The notes: generated by a model not told the origin, from the sequence alone. 64,000 bases of DNA from Qipengyuania vulgaris (GCF_009827325.1 NZ_WTYC01000002.1:186001-250000), one strand, 5' to 3'; counted from the first letter of the stretch, positions 44,624-53,118 are shown. Translations and numbers: made by a program.

Positions 44624-45526
44624 ATGCAGAAGACAGAAACCGAACACCCCAAGACAGGCCTTTGGGCAGCGGTCGGTGCATATCTGATTTGGGGATTTCT
44701 GCCGCTCTACCTCATTCTGGTGCGCAGCGTACCGGCAATGGAATTCGTCGGCTGGCGGATTATCTGGACCCTGCCGCTCTGCCTGCTGATCGTGGCCGTG
44801 CGCCAGCAACTGCCGCAGCTACGTGCTGCGCTGAGCAATGGACGCACCATGGGATGGCTTCTGATCTCGGCTACGCTCATTGCGGTCAACTGGGTGGTCT
44901 ATGTCTGGGCGATCCAGAGCAATTACGTCTACGCGGCAAGCCTGGGCTATTACATCAACCCGCTGATAAACGTGCTGCTTGGTACCCTGCTGCTGAAAGA
45001 GAAGCTTTCGCGATTCCAGTGGGCGGCTGTCGCGCTGGCTGCTGTGGGCGTGTCGCTGCTGCTCGGCGGTGCTCTGACCACACTATGGATCAGCCTGACA
45101 CTGGCTTTGAGCTTCGGAACTTACGGGCTCATACGCAAGCAGGCGGATGTGGGCGCCCTGCCCGGCCTGACCATCGAATCGCTCTTGTTGCTGGTCCCGG
45201 CTTCGGGCGTGATCTGGTACTATTCCGGCACACCTGCGGGTTCGTCCTTCGCCCAATCGACGGAACTAAGCCTCGCGATCATGCTGGGCGGCGTGCTCAC
45301 TGCGATCCCGCTGCTGATGTTCGCCATCGCTGCCAAGCGCCTTCCCTATTCGACGCTCGGATTCATCCAGTTCCTCGCGCCAAGCATAGTTTTCGTTCTT
45401 GGGCTGACAGTCTTCGGTGAGGAATTGAAACCCGTCCAAGCTGCCTGCTTTGCCTGTATCTGGGCGGCTGCCGGGATTTTCGTGTGGGACCTGTGGTCGC
45501 GTTCTAGGAAGCCAGCCGCCATTTGA
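44624..45526 (+). CDS. rarD: EamA/RarD family transporter
   Basis: A 300-residue membrane protein with ten hydrophobic helices in two EamA halves. The RarD opening [23 protein letters not shown] and the segment [32 protein letters not shown] are highly typical. RarD was named from chloramphenicol sensitivity; the transported molecule is unknown. ATG at 44624 starts the short cytoplasmic tail; an in-frame start at 44585 is less likely. The 3' end overlaps the convergent pyrC gene by 23 bases. Confidence 0.93.
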   Translation: MQKTETEHPKTGLWAAVGAYLIWGFLPLYLILVRSVPAMEFVGWRIIWTLPLCLLIVAVRQQLPQLRAALSNGRTMGWLLISATLIAVNWVVYVWAIQSNYVYAASLGYYINPLINVLLGTLLLKEKLSRFQWAAVALAAVGVSLLLGGALTTLWISLTLALSFGTYGLIRKQADVGALPGLTIESLLLLVPASGVIWYYSGTPAGSSFAQSTELSLAIMLGGVLTAIPLLMFAIAAKRLPYSTLGFIQFLAPSIVFVLGLTVFGEELKPVQAACFACIWAAAGIFVWDLWSRSRKPAAI

Positions 45527-46550
45527 GTGTTTCGCCGGTGTGGAAGGGGACGATGGCGGCATCTCCGCCCTCCACTTCTGATGGGACTTCGACGGGCGCT
45601 TTTTCCAGAGTAATGCGCGCCTCATTAACCGGCAGGCCGTAAAAAGCCGGACCGTTGAGGCTCGCAAAGCCCTCGAAGTTGTCGAGTGCATTTTCTTGGT
45701 CGAACACGGTGGCGTAACTTTCGAGCGCGAAGGGCGCATTGAAAATACCCGCGCAGCCGCAATCACTTTCCTTGGCGTGGCGATGATGCGGCGCGCTGTC
45801 CGTGCCAAGGAAGTATTTCGCCGAACCACTCGTCGCCGCCTTGCGGAGCGCAAGACGGTGCTCCTCGCGCTTGGCAACCGGCAGGCAGAACATGTGCGGG
45901 CGGATGCCACCGACGAGGATCGCGTTGCGGTTGATGTGCAGATGCTGCGGCGTGATCGTCGCCCCGATCCGCGGTCCAGAGGCATCGACGAACTGCACGG
46001 CCTGTTTGGTCGTTATGTGCTCGAAGATGACCTTAAGCTCAGGCAAACGCTCAACCAGCGGGGCAAGAACACGGTCGATGAAGACCGCCTCTCGGTCGAA
46101 GATATCGATGTCTGCGTGTGTAACCTCACCGTGAATACATAGCGGCATGCCAACCTGCGCCATGCGTTCGAGAACGCCGGATATATTGGCAACGTCTGTC
46201 ACGCCATGGGCGGAATTGGTCGTCGCCCCCGCGGGATAGAGTTTCGCCGCGGTGAGCACGCCATCGGCGAAGCCTGCGGCCAGATCGTCGGCATCGGTCT
46301 CGTCCGTGAGATAGGCGGTCATCAGCGGCGTGAAATCGAGCCCTTCGGGCACGGCCGCGAGGATCCGTTCGCGATAGTCGTCGGCGAGCGCACTGGTTGT
46401 GACGGGCGGCGCAAGGTTCGGCATCACGATGGCGCGAGCGAACTGACGTGCAGTATGCGGCACTACAGCGCGCATCGTATCACCGTCGCGGAAATGAAGA
46501 TGCCAGTCGTCGGGGCGGCGGATCGTCAGCGATTCGGTGGCAGTGCTCAT
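45504..46550 (-). CDS. pyrC: Dihydroorotase, class II
   Basis: A 348-residue zinc amidohydrolase that closes carbamoyl aspartate to dihydroorotate in pyrimidine synthesis. The HxH metal motif is [11 protein letters not shown] (residues about 15-25), the carboxylated Lys is in [19 protein letters not shown], later His ligands are in CIHGEVTH and [10 protein letters not shown], and [15 protein letters not shown] gives the catalytic Asp. It overlaps the convergent rarD by 23 bases. ygfZ is divergent, 39 bases away. pyrE lies elsewhere, at the right edge of the window. Confidence 0.96.
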   Translation of the reverse strand: MSTATESLTIRRPDDWHLHFRDGDTMRAVVPHTARQFARAIVMPNLAPPVTTSALADDYRERILAAVPEGLDFTPLMTAYLTDETDADDLAAGFADGVLTAAKLYPAGATTNSAHGVTDVANISGVLERMAQVGMPLCIHGEVTHADIDIFDREAVFIDRVLAPLVERLPELKVIFEHITTKQAVQFVDASGPRIGATITPQHLHINRNAILVGGIRPHMFCLPVAKREEHRLALRKAATSGSAKYFLGTDSAPHHRHAKESDCGCAGIFNAPFALESYATVFDQENALDNFEGFASLNGPAFYGLPVNEARITLEKAPVEVPSEVEGGDAAIVPFHTGETLKWRLAS

Positions 46551-46589
46551 GGTGGTTGCCTATGGCGGCAGGCGGCCTATCTGTCACCC

Positions 46590-47330
46590 ATGACAGCTAC
46601 CCGTCTGACGAACCGCGCGGTCATCCGCCTTTCCCCCCGGGACGACAGCGAAAGCGTCGTGGAATTCCTCCAGGGACTGCTGACCAATGATGTGAAGCAG
46701 AAATTGCCGGTTTATACGGGGCTGCTCACTCCGCAGGGCAAGACGCTGTTCGACATGATCGTCTGGCCTGCGGGAGATGGTCAGTTGCTACTGGACTGCG
46801 AGGCAGAGTTTGCCGAGGAACTGGCCAAGCGGCTCACCCTTTACCGCCTGCGCCGGAAGATCGACATCGCGATCGACGAACAGGTCGCGGTGCATTGGGA
46901 AAAGCATTGCGGCGACGGCGGCGCGCCTGATCCGCGCTTGAAGGCTCTGGGCCAACGCTGGCTCGCCCCCGCGTCAGACGGAGATGAAAGGGTCGACGAG
47001 GCATATCTCGCCCACCGGCTGTCGCTAGGGGTGCCGGAGGGTCGCGCTGAACTCGGCGACATATTGTGGCTCGAGACCAATGCGGTCGAGCTCCATGGTG
47101 TCACCTTCAACAAGGGCTGCTATATCGGCCAGGAAAACACCGCGCGGATGAATTGGCGCAGCAAGGTCAACCGGCGGCTGGTGGTGGTGCCGTTCGCAAA
47201 ATCAGAAGAGAAGCGCCGCAAAGCTGGCTATCCTGACCTTGGCTTCGCCGTCGATCACCTGCGTGTGAGCGATATCGATCCCCAGTTGGCACCCGAATGG
47301 ATGCGTTCGGGCCTGGTACCTACAGAGTAG
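46590..47330 (+). CDS. ygfZ: Folate-binding YgfZ-type protein (Fe-S assembly factor)
   Basis: A 246-residue protein of the GcvT-like folate-binding family. The signature FNKGCYIGQE near residue 170 holds the conserved Cys needed for its role in repair or assembly of [4Fe-4S] enzymes (IBA57 in eukaryotes). LLTNDVKQKLPVYTGLLTPQGKTLFDMIVW is the typical N-terminal block. ATG at 46590 is used; the much longer frame is pyrC antisense. Its stop overlaps the convergent TetR gene by 11 bases. Confidence 0.94.
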   Translation: MTATRLTNRAVIRLSPRDDSESVVEFLQGLLTNDVKQKLPVYTGLLTPQGKTLFDMIVWPAGDGQLLLDCEAEFAEELAKRLTLYRLRRKIDIAIDEQVAVHWEKHCGDGGAPDPRLKALGQRWLAPASDGDERVDEAYLAHRLSLGVPEGRAELGDILWLETNAVELHGVTFNKGCYIGQENTARMNWRSKVNRRLVVVPFAKSEEKRRKAGYPDLGFAVDHLRVSDIDPQLAPEWMRSGLVPTE

Positions 47331-47913
47331 TGGTTTCGAGCGAGCGGACCAGCATCCGTTCCGCCCGGTCACGCGCCGCCGTTTCCGGAAGACCGAGAGA
47401 GCGCGCAAGTGCTGATCCGATCAGCGCATCGCCCATTGCCATCAGCACCAGCGCCAGCGTTTCTTCATGAACCTGCGTCGCGTTGCCCGAATGCGCAGCC
47501 TCCTCAGGCGCTATCTCGTCAACCAGTACATGGATCGTCTCGACGATGGGCGTCAATGCATCCTCGTTACCGGTCAGGATCATCCAGCTGGCGAGCGCCC
47601 CTGCACCTTCCTTGTCGAAAGCATCGAACGCGAGGTCCACCACTTCGCGCGGATGTCCAAGACCGGCCCGGCTGGCACGCACGGCATCGGCGATGGTAGA
47701 ACAGACGGCCTTTGCCAGATGGCCAGCAAGCTCCTTTTGCAAGCCAGCCGCCGAACCGAAATGGTGCAGAAGATTTGCATGTGTGCGCCCGATCCGGCCC
47801 GCCACCGCCTTGAGAGTCACCGACTGCGGACCGGTCTCGATGAGCAGGATACGCGCCGCCTCGAGTGCGGCTAGACGGGATTCCTCGGGAGATAGACGCT
47901 TGCGGGTTGCCAT
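47320..47913 (-). CDS. TetR family transcriptional regulator
   Basis: A 197-residue repressor with an N-terminal helix-turn-helix (about 28-50, VTLKAVAGRIGRTHANLLHHFGS) and an all-helical ligand domain. It is divergent from the PF10118 gene and two exact 16-base direct repeats lie between, a clear candidate for its operators. Regulation of the neighbour and autoregulation are therefore likely; the ligand, perhaps a lipid or steroid-like molecule, is unknown. The start is ATG at 47913. Confidence 0.92.
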   Translation of the reverse strand: MATRKRLSPEESRLAALEAARILLIETGPQSVTLKAVAGRIGRTHANLLHHFGSAAGLQKELAGHLAKAVCSTIADAVRASRAGLGHPREVVDLAFDAFDKEGAGALASWMILTGNEDALTPIVETIHVLVDEIAPEEAAHSGNATQVHEETLALVLMAMGDALIGSALARSLGLPETAARDRAERMLVRSLETTTL

Positions 47914-47969
47914 TGGCGCGTAGCGTTATCGTATCCGGCATTTTACGCAAGGCGTTAAGCGGACGTTAT

Positions 47970-48010
47970 TGACATCAATGTAAGTAAGCACTACTGACAT
48001 CAATGTAAGT
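47970..48010. repeat. Tandem 16-base direct repeats, probable TetR operators
   Basis: TGACATCAATGTAAGT occurs exactly at 47970-47985 and 47995-48010, a 25-base period. Each copy contains ACAT-CA-ATGT, a small palindrome. The second copy ends 18 bases before the ATG of the PF10118 gene, overlapping where its promoter or leader must be, so binding there would block transcription. Confidence 0.8.
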
Positions 48011-48028
48011 TAACCTCGGAGCCGTCCC

Positions 48029-48907
48029 ATGAACGCCCCCGCGCATTTCGATACCCCCCAGACAAAATTGACGCCCACCCCGGCTGACCTCACGATCACC
48101 GTTCGTGACGAGCGCTTCAATCGTGACACGACACCGCGTCGCTGGTGGGCGGGTGAGCCATTCGGCACGGCCTGGCACAATGCCCTGTCTGCAACCTTTC
48201 CGCGTGGCGAGGCCTTTTTCATCGAAGCCGTGAAAGCACATCGAGACGGCGCCGACCCACAGCTTGCCGCAGAGATTCGCGCTTTCGTTAAGCAGGAAAT
48301 CAATCACACGCGCGAGCATATCGCGTTCAATCGCCTCGCCGAGGATCATGGCTATGACATCAAGGCGATCGACCGGCGGGTGGAGGAAATGCTCGCACTG
48401 ACCAAGGATAGGCCGGTTATCGTGAACCTCGCCGCGACCATGGCGCTGGAGCATTACACCGCCATGATGGCCAGCGAGTTCCTCGCCAATCCGCAGCATT
48501 TCAAGCACGCCGATCCCGAGGTGCGTGCGATGTGGGAATGGCATGCGGTCGAAGAGATCGAACACAAGGGCGTCGCGTTCGACACCTGGAACCATGCCAC
48601 GAAGGACTGGTCGAAGTGGCGGCGCTGGAAGCTGCGCAACCTGATGATGCTGATCGTCACCTTCAACTTCTTCCGCAATCGCTGGATCGACACGCTCGAT
48701 CTGCTCGCGCAGGACGGGATCACGGGCGGCAGGGCCAAATTGGGTCTGCTCAAATACCTCTTGGTCAGCCCGGGCGTGGTGCGCCGGATATTCCCCGCAT
48801 GGATCGCCTATTTCAAGCCGGGCTTCCATCCCTGGGATCACGACGACCGCGAGTTGATCGGCAAGTACGAGGGCGAGTTCGAAGCCGCTCTCATGCCGGC
48901 GGAATAA
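48029..48907 (+). CDS. Predicted metal-dependent hydrolase (PF10118, diiron-like fold)
   Basis: A 292-residue protein of the family annotated as metal-dependent hydrolase (COG3687). The four-helix ferritin-like core shows two Glu-x-x-His motifs: VKQEINHTREHIAFN (about 87-101) and WEWHAVEEIEHKGVAFD (about 169-186), plus MALEHYTAMM between, the pattern of a carboxylate-bridged metal pair. The activity is not established. It is controlled presumably by the divergent TetR protein. GGAG is weak before the ATG at 48029. A terminator follows. Confidence 0.87.
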   Translation: MNAPAHFDTPQTKLTPTPADLTITVRDERFNRDTTPRRWWAGEPFGTAWHNALSATFPRGEAFFIEAVKAHRDGADPQLAAEIRAFVKQEINHTREHIAFNRLAEDHGYDIKAIDRRVEEMLALTKDRPVIVNLAATMALEHYTAMMASEFLANPQHFKHADPEVRAMWEWHAVEEIEHKGVAFDTWNHATKDWSKWRRWKLRNLMMLIVTFNFFRNRWIDTLDLLAQDGITGGRAKLGLLKYLLVSPGVVRRIFPAWIAYFKPGFHPWDHDDRELIGKYEGEFEAALMPAE

Positions 48908-48930
48908 CTTCGCGCGTTTCGTCGGAGAAC

Positions 48931-48962
48931 AAGGGCCCCACGATAGCCGCGGGGCCCTTTTC
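48931..48962 (+). terminator. Rho-independent terminator after the PF10118 gene
   Basis: AAGGGCCCC (48931-48939) and GGGGCCCTT (48951-48959) form a 9-bp stem with an 11-base loop and TTTT at 48958-48961. It lies 24 bases past the stop and abuts the end of the convergent GNAT gene, so it may work in both directions. Confidence 0.85.
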
Positions 48963-49501
48963 TATGCAGCCCGAAGCGGAGCCGCGATCTCTTCGCGCAG
49001 GTCGATGCGGTAGAGCACGCATTCGGCGTCTTCACCGCGTCCGCAGCTATGCCGCAGCGCCAACTTGCCGGTCGGCTGGAAGCCCAATTTGCGCAACACC
49101 CGGCCAGATGCCGGATTGTCCGTGAAATGGCCAGCGCTCAGGCTATCATGACCAAGCAGTCGGGCGATCTCCATAACTCCGCGCGCCGCTTCTGTGGCAT
49201 AGCCCCGCCCCCAGAATGGCCGGGCGATCCAGTAACCCAGTTCGGTGCCGTCCACTCCAGGATCGATGCCGATGCAGCCGATCAGATCCGAACCACCGGC
49301 CGTCGGACGGGTAATGAGGAACACCGGATGACGCGGATCGTGATCGCGCTGGACGAAGCTTCGCGCATGTTCGGGAAGATAGGGCCAAGGTGCCGACGCG
49401 AGATTGCGGACGACTCCCTGATCGGCGATCACGCCAAACAGCGCTTCCGCATCTTCGGGCCAGGCAGGCCGCAACAGCAACCTTTTCGTAACATGGAACA
49501 T
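48962..49501 (-). CDS. GNAT family N-acetyltransferase (RimJ/RimL-like)
   Basis: A 179-residue acetyltransferase. The N-terminal TKRLLLRPAWPEDAEALF is typical of the RimJ/RimL branch, the acetyl-CoA loop is FWGRGYATEAARGVM (R-x-x-G-x-A variant), and NPASGRVLRKLGFQPTG is the closing motif. The acceptor could be a ribosomal-protein N-terminus or a small amine. ATG at 49501 lies 8 bases after GGGGAG on the reverse strand; a GTG at 49525 has no such site. It is convergent to the PF10118 gene. Confidence 0.9.
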   Translation of the reverse strand: MFHVTKRLLLRPAWPEDAEALFGVIADQGVVRNLASAPWPYLPEHARSFVQRDHDPRHPVFLITRPTAGGSDLIGCIGIDPGVDGTELGYWIARPFWGRGYATEAARGVMEIARLLGHDSLSAGHFTDNPASGRVLRKLGFQPTGKLALRHSCGRGEDAECVLYRIDLREEIAAPLRAA

Positions 49502-49605
49502 CGGTATTCTCCCCGTGAGGTCCACGCTCCGGGCTCCTAGGCCGGACGCGTGACAATTGCGTGGCGGCGATACAAAATTTCGCCGAATGGAGAGGGAGAA
49601 ACGAC

Positions 49606-49638
49606 AAGAGGGAGACGGGTCGGCCCCATCTCCCTCTT
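49606..49638 (-). terminator. Probable terminator after rpmA
   Basis: AAGAGGGAGA (49606-49615) and TCTCCCTCTT (49629-49638) are a perfect 10-base inverted repeat with a 13-base loop, 68 bases past the rpmA stop. The reverse-strand T run is weak (TCTTGTCGTTT). Confidence 0.55.
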
Positions 49639-49705
49639 CGTCTGCCGGATCGTTAGCCCGGCTGGGACCGTCCCGTCTGGACGATCCCGTTATCGGAGCG
49701 TCCTG

Positions 49706-49975
49706 TTATTCGGCGGCTTCCGCCATCATGTCGACCGATACGTATTTGCGGCCGAGCTTACCCGAGTGGAATCGGACGACGCCGTCGGTAAGCGCGAACA
49801 GCGTGTGGTCCTTGCCAATGCCGACGTTGACGGCAGGATAGAACTTCGTGCCGCGCTGGCGCACGATGATGTTTCCGGCGACCACGGACTGGCTGCCGAA
49901 CTTCTTCACACCAAGACGACGACCGGCCGAATCACGACCGTTACGCGACGAACCGCCTGCTTTTTTATGTGCCAT
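49706..49975 (-). CDS. rpmA: 50S ribosomal protein L27
   Basis: An 89-residue protein. It begins [22 protein letters not shown], the conserved N-terminal tail that reaches the peptidyl-transferase centre, followed by [32 protein letters not shown]. It has no cleavable N-terminal extension of the Firmicutes type. It is 12 bases behind rplU, the usual rplU-rpmA pair. Confidence 0.98.
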   Translation of the reverse strand: MAHKKAGGSSRNGRDSAGRRLGVKKFGSQSVVAGNIIVRQRGTKFYPAVNVGIGKDHTLFALTDGVVRFHSGKLGRKYVSVDMMAEAAE

Positions 49976-49987
49976 GGTCCGGTTTCC

Positions 49988-50509
49988 TTACTTCTTGGAT
50001 TCGGTCTTCTTAGGCGCTGCCTTCTTGGCCGGAGCCTTCTTGGCAGGTGCCTTGTCGGTAGCTGCGGCCTTCTTCGGCGCAGCCTTCTTTGCCTTGGGCG
50101 CGGCCTTCTCTTCGGAAGTGTCCTTCTTCGGAGCGGCCTTCTTGGTTTCAGCCTTCGGCGTGTTGTCCTTGGCGGCTTCCTTCTTCGGAGCTGCCTTCTT
50201 CTCGGCCTTCGAATCGCCCACTGCGGTGATGCGCAGCAGAGTCATCATCTGACGATGGCCGTTTTTGCGACGATAGTTGTGACGACGGCGCTTCTTGAAG
50301 ACGAGGACCTTTTCGCTCTTCGCCTGCGCAATGATTTCGGCCGAAACGGTAACCTTGCCAGCGTCCGAAAGCTTGTCGCCCTCGCCTGCCAGCAGGACGT
50401 CGCCCAGCGTGATGGTGTCACCGGCTTCGCCAGCGAGCTTCTCAACCGCGATCTTGTCTCCGGCGGCAACCCGGTATTGCTTGCCGCCCGTGCGCACTAC
50501 TGCGAACAT
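49988..50509 (-). CDS. rplU: 50S ribosomal protein L21 with long Lys/Ala tail
   Basis: A 173-residue protein. Residues 1-102 are a normal L21: [55 protein letters not shown]. The remaining 70 residues are a low-complexity, very basic tail of Ala/Lys/Pro/Glu repeats ([14 protein letters not shown]), much longer than in most bacteria (about 103 total). Tails of this kind occur in some alphaproteobacterial L21 proteins and may touch rRNA or other partners. The promoter for the pair lies in the 203-base gap before the lipoprotein gene. Confidence 0.97.
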   Translation of the reverse strand: MFAVVRTGGKQYRVAAGDKIAVEKLAGEAGDTITLGDVLLAGEGDKLSDAGKVTVSAEIIAQAKSEKVLVFKKRRRHNYRRKNGHRQMMTLLRITAVGDSKAEKKAAPKKEAAKDNTPKAETKKAAPKKDTSEEKAAPKAKKAAPKKAAATDKAPAKKAPAKKAAPKKTESKK

Positions 50510-50712
50510 GGTACGTATCTCTCGTTCAAATTGCTGTGCCGCAATTCACAAAACGAACTCTTGCGAATCCGCGGCGCACCCGTCGACCAACCGATTGGCG
50601 GGCCCGGAAAGAAGCGTGCCGTTAGGCGAATGCCGGGCCCAAGTCAACGCCGGACAATACGCTTTTTTGCATTCCCGCTGGCACGAAGCCGTACCCGTGC
50701 TATGTGGCGGGC

Positions 50713-51231
50713 ATGCCGCGTCATGCAAGAACTACCATTCTCTCCTCGCTGGCAATCTTGCTGGGTGCCTGTGCTTCGACCGAGGGAAATTATCCTTCGC
50801 TCGCCATACGCGACGCCGAACGGGCGGAAGGACAGTTCGACACGGGCGAACCCGCCCGCCTCGACGTCCCGCCAGTCGCAGTAGACCTGACCGGCGGACT
50901 AGACTCACGTCTGTCCAACCTGGTGGCGTCTGCCGAGGAAGCGCATGCCGAATTCCTTGAAGTCCGGCCTCGCGCCGAACGCCTTGTTTCCACAGCAGCA
51001 GGCAGTTCCGTGGGCAGCGACAGCTGGGCCAGCGCCCAAGTCGTCTTGGCCGAACTCGATTCGGCTCGTAGTCGGGCAGCAGTTCCGCTTGGCGATCTCG
51101 ATGCATTATACGCGGCGGCGCGCGTTGCGGCCGAAGATACCGCCACTATCGATGCCGCCCGCGACCGGGTTATTGCTCTGGTCGGCGAAGAGGACGCGGT
51201 CCTGGAATCCCTGCGCGCTCAGATTCGATGA
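50713..51231 (+). CDS. Unknown predicted lipoprotein upstream of fnr
   Basis: A 172-residue protein whose signal peptide ends in lipobox LLGAC (about residue 20). The mature part is helical and Ala/Glu-rich: LDSRLSNLVASAEEAHAEFLEVRPRAERLV and VLAELDSARSRAAVPLGDLDALYAAARVAAED suggest a coiled-coil bundle. No named domain is recognised. ATG at 50713 starts the signal; GTG at 50704 is possible. The stop overlaps the fnr ATG by 4 bases, so the lipoprotein and the oxygen regulator are coexpressed. Confidence 0.75.
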   Translation: MPRHARTTILSSLAILLGACASTEGNYPSLAIRDAERAEGQFDTGEPARLDVPPVAVDLTGGLDSRLSNLVASAEEAHAEFLEVRPRAERLVSTAAGSSVGSDSWASAQVVLAELDSARSRAAVPLGDLDALYAAARVAAEDTATIDAARDRVIALVGEEDAVLESLRAQIR

Positions 51232-51908
51232 GTCTCGCGTGCTCGACCTGCCCGGTTCGCGATCGGGCAGCCTGCGCGGTGCTGGACGAGGCCGAACGCG
51301 AAGAACTCGCCAAGGCCGGCCGGACCCGCAAGCTAAAAAAAGGCGAAACGCTGTTCACCGCGGGAATGAGCGAGGCTGCCTGCGCAACGCTGTTGAGCGG
51401 CGCGCTCAAGATTACTTCGACCGATGTCGATGGACGAGAACGCATTCTTTCGCTGGTTCACCCGTCGGGCTTCGTGGGTGAGATGTTTGCACCTTATATG
51501 CGGCATGACGTTGTCGCTTTGGGCGATAGCGAGCTTTGCGTATTTTCCGGTCCGGCCTTTGCAGAGGCGATCGAGCGTTACCCGAAACTGAGCCAGGCGC
51601 TGCTGCGGCGGACGCAGGAGGATCTTTACGCTAGCCGCGAATTGCTGGCGCTGACTGGCAATGCTTCCGCGGAACAGCGCGTTTCAGGCGCCCTGCTTTC
51701 GATTTCCCGGGCGGCGAGCGATTCGCCCTGCCATCTGGCCAGGCGGTTCGATTTGCCGATATCTCGCGGCGAACTTGCCGACATGCTGGGCCTGACGATC
51801 GAGACGGTTAGCCGGATGCTGACCCGCTTCGAACGGGAAGGCGCGATAAGGCGCGACGGAAAGCGCGGGATCGAACTGGTCGACCCCGCGCTCCTCCCCC
51901 TGTCTTGA
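51228..51908 (+). CDS. fnr: FNR/FnrN-type oxygen-sensing transcriptional regulator
   Basis: A 226-residue Crp/Fnr protein. Cys5, Cys8 and Cys16 (CSTCPVRDRAAC, C-x2-C-x7-C as in FnrN/FnrL) plus Cys104 (SELCVF) match the four ligands of the oxygen-labile [4Fe-4S] cluster. A cyclic-nucleotide-like beta roll (about 25-110), dimer helix and C-terminal winged helix follow; recognition helix LGLTIETVSRML keeps Glu-x-x-Ser-Arg that reads TTGAT half-sites. It should activate micro- or anaerobic genes. A perfect FNR box lies about 500 bases away before the adjacent membrane protein gene. Confidence 0.93.
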   Translation: MSLACSTCPVRDRAACAVLDEAEREELAKAGRTRKLKKGETLFTAGMSEAACATLLSGALKITSTDVDGRERILSLVHPSGFVGEMFAPYMRHDVVALGDSELCVFSGPAFAEAIERYPKLSQALLRRTQEDLYASRELLALTGNASAEQRVSGALLSISRAASDSPCHLARRFDLPISRGELADMLGLTIETVSRMLTRFEREGAIRRDGKRGIELVDPALLPLS

Positions 51909-51914
51909 GGCGAT

Positions 51915-52340
51915 CTAACGGACCAGGGTCGCGATAGAGACCGTCGCCACGCCCCAGCAGAAGACGATGATGGGCAGAATGAGCATTTGAACACTGGCAT
52001 CTTTGGCACTCAATCGCCCCGTCAGCGTGGAGATGCCTTCGCGCTGCAACCTTGAAAAAGTGATCTGCTTCGATTCCGTGATCGGGGAAAGCCGCGTCCA
52101 GACGGCTGGGACACCGAAGCCTGCCACGATGATAATCGTGAAGATCGCCATCGGGATGATGAGGCCGGGCGTCGAAAAGCCAACTGCCATGACGACCAGG
52201 AAGCCGAGATATAGCCCGACCGTGGCGGCGTAGAGTCCCTTGGGAAGCTGGAAAGTTCGATCGACCTCATGAAGTGGTTTCGGCGCAGCAACGATAGTGG
52301 CCTGTTCGGCAACGAGTTCGCGAGTGAGGTGCTTGGACAT
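51915..52340 (-). CDS. Unknown membrane protein, probable FNR target
   Basis: A 141-residue protein with three hydrophobic segments: about 36-56 (LYAATVGLYLGFLVVMAVGF), 60-80 (LIIPMAIFTIIIVAGFGVPAV) and 118-138 (MLILPIIVFCWGVATVSIATL), with a short N-terminal cytoplasmic tail. No His pairs or Cys motifs typical of heme or copper proteins are seen. I do not recognise the family. AAGGAGAT lies 6 bases before the ATG. The promoter region holds a perfect FNR box, and the gene ends 6 bases from the convergent fnr. Confidence 0.75.
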   Translation of the reverse strand: MSKHLTRELVAEQATIVAAPKPLHEVDRTFQLPKGLYAATVGLYLGFLVVMAVGFSTPGLIIPMAIFTIIIVAGFGVPAVWTRLSPITESKQITFSRLQREGISTLTGRLSAKDASVQMLILPIIVFCWGVATVSIATLVR

Positions 52341-52391
52341 TTCCGATCTCCTTCGTTGGAGATGGATTGCCTCTTTGGCGGGCCGTTTTCC

Positions 52392-52405
52392 TTGATCGAG
52401 ATCAA
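52392..52405 (-). promoter_or_regulatory. Perfect FNR box
   Basis: TTGATCGAGATCAA equals the full FNR/Anr consensus TTGAT-N4-ATCAA. Its centre is about 58 bases before the start codon of the membrane protein gene, which fits a class II activator site at -41.5 with a leader of some 17 bases. It lies between moaE and that gene. Confidence 0.85.
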
Positions 52406-52415
52406 ACGGCCGAAT

Positions 52416-52883
52416 TTATTTCCAGCGTGCGAGATCGAGCCGGTCTTGTGGGCGCGGTTCGATCCAGTGCCAGCCATCGGCACGCCGTTCGCGTTTCCAG
52501 AACCACGCAGCCGATTTGAGATGATCCATCAGATAGTCGGCCGCACCGAAGGCGCTGCGCCGATGGCGGGCGGCTGTAGCGACAAGCACGATCGTCTCGC
52601 CCGGACTCATTACGCCGACCCGGTGCCAGACAAGAGCGCCTTCGAGGTCAAAGCGGCTACCTGCAGCTGCGGCCAGCTCTTCCATTCCCAGAAGGGTCAA
52701 GGGTTCGTAGTGCGAGAGTTCGAGGGCGCGGACGCCGTCACCGGGGCGAACCTTGCCAAGGAACGAGACGATCCCACCTGCTTCTTCATACGCTGCGTTG
52801 AACGCGGCGAGTGCCTCTCCGACCGATAGCCCCTTATCGAGCAATCGCACGTCGAGCGGACTGGATAGCGCGAGCCTAGCCAC
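52416..52883 (-). CDS. moaE: Molybdopterin synthase catalytic subunit
   Basis: A 155-residue large subunit that, with MoaD thiocarboxylate, converts precursor Z to molybdopterin. Motifs: VSFLGKVR, ALELSHYEPLTLLGMEEL, WHRVGVMSPGETIVLVATAARHRRSAF, YLMDHLKSAAWFWKRE with the active-site Lys residues. The start ATG overlaps the moaD stop by 8 bases. It is the last gene of the folB-moaD-moaE stretch. Confidence 0.96.
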   Translation of the reverse strand: MARLALSSPLDVRLLDKGLSVGEALAAFNAAYEEAGGIVSFLGKVRPGDGVRALELSHYEPLTLLGMEELAAAAGSRFDLEGALVWHRVGVMSPGETIVLVATAARHRRSAFGAADYLMDHLKSAAWFWKRERRADGWHWIEPRPQDRLDLARWK

Positions 52884-53118
52884 CGCTTACCGGAGGAAGC
52901 AACGCAACCTCGTCGCCGTCTTCCGCTTGCAGCGCGCATTTGTCGGCCAACACTCGGCCCTTGCAAGCGACATTGACGCGATCCTCATCCAGTTGCGCGG
53001 CGACCTCTGGCCCGACCGCGTCGCGCAAGCCCGCCCAATCGAGTGGACCATCCACCTCACGCAATTGCTCACCCGCGATATCGCGCAGGGGGCCCAGGAA
53101 AAGGATGGTGACGCTCAC
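52876..53118 (-). CDS. moaD: Molybdopterin synthase sulfur carrier subunit
   Basis: An 80-residue ubiquitin-like protein (beta-grasp) ending in the Gly-Gly (PPVSGG) that is adenylated and turned into a thiocarboxylate. Opening SVTILFLGPLRDIAG and DRVNVACKGRVLADKCALQAEDGDEVALLPPV are typical. The start is GTG at 53118, forming a GTGA overlap with the stop of the Rossmann-like gene; other frame starts further upstream belong to that gene in a different frame. Confidence 0.93.
   Translation of the reverse strand: MSVTILFLGPLRDIAGEQLREVDGPLDWAGLRDAVGPEVAAQLDEDRVNVACKGRVLADKCALQAEDGDEVALLPPVSGG

Noticed and set aside
45504-47330. Convergent overlaps rarD/pyrC (23 bases) and ygfZ/tetR (11 bases) as possible antisense regulation
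   Set aside because: Short 3' overlaps are common in compact genomes and nothing else here indicates regulation.
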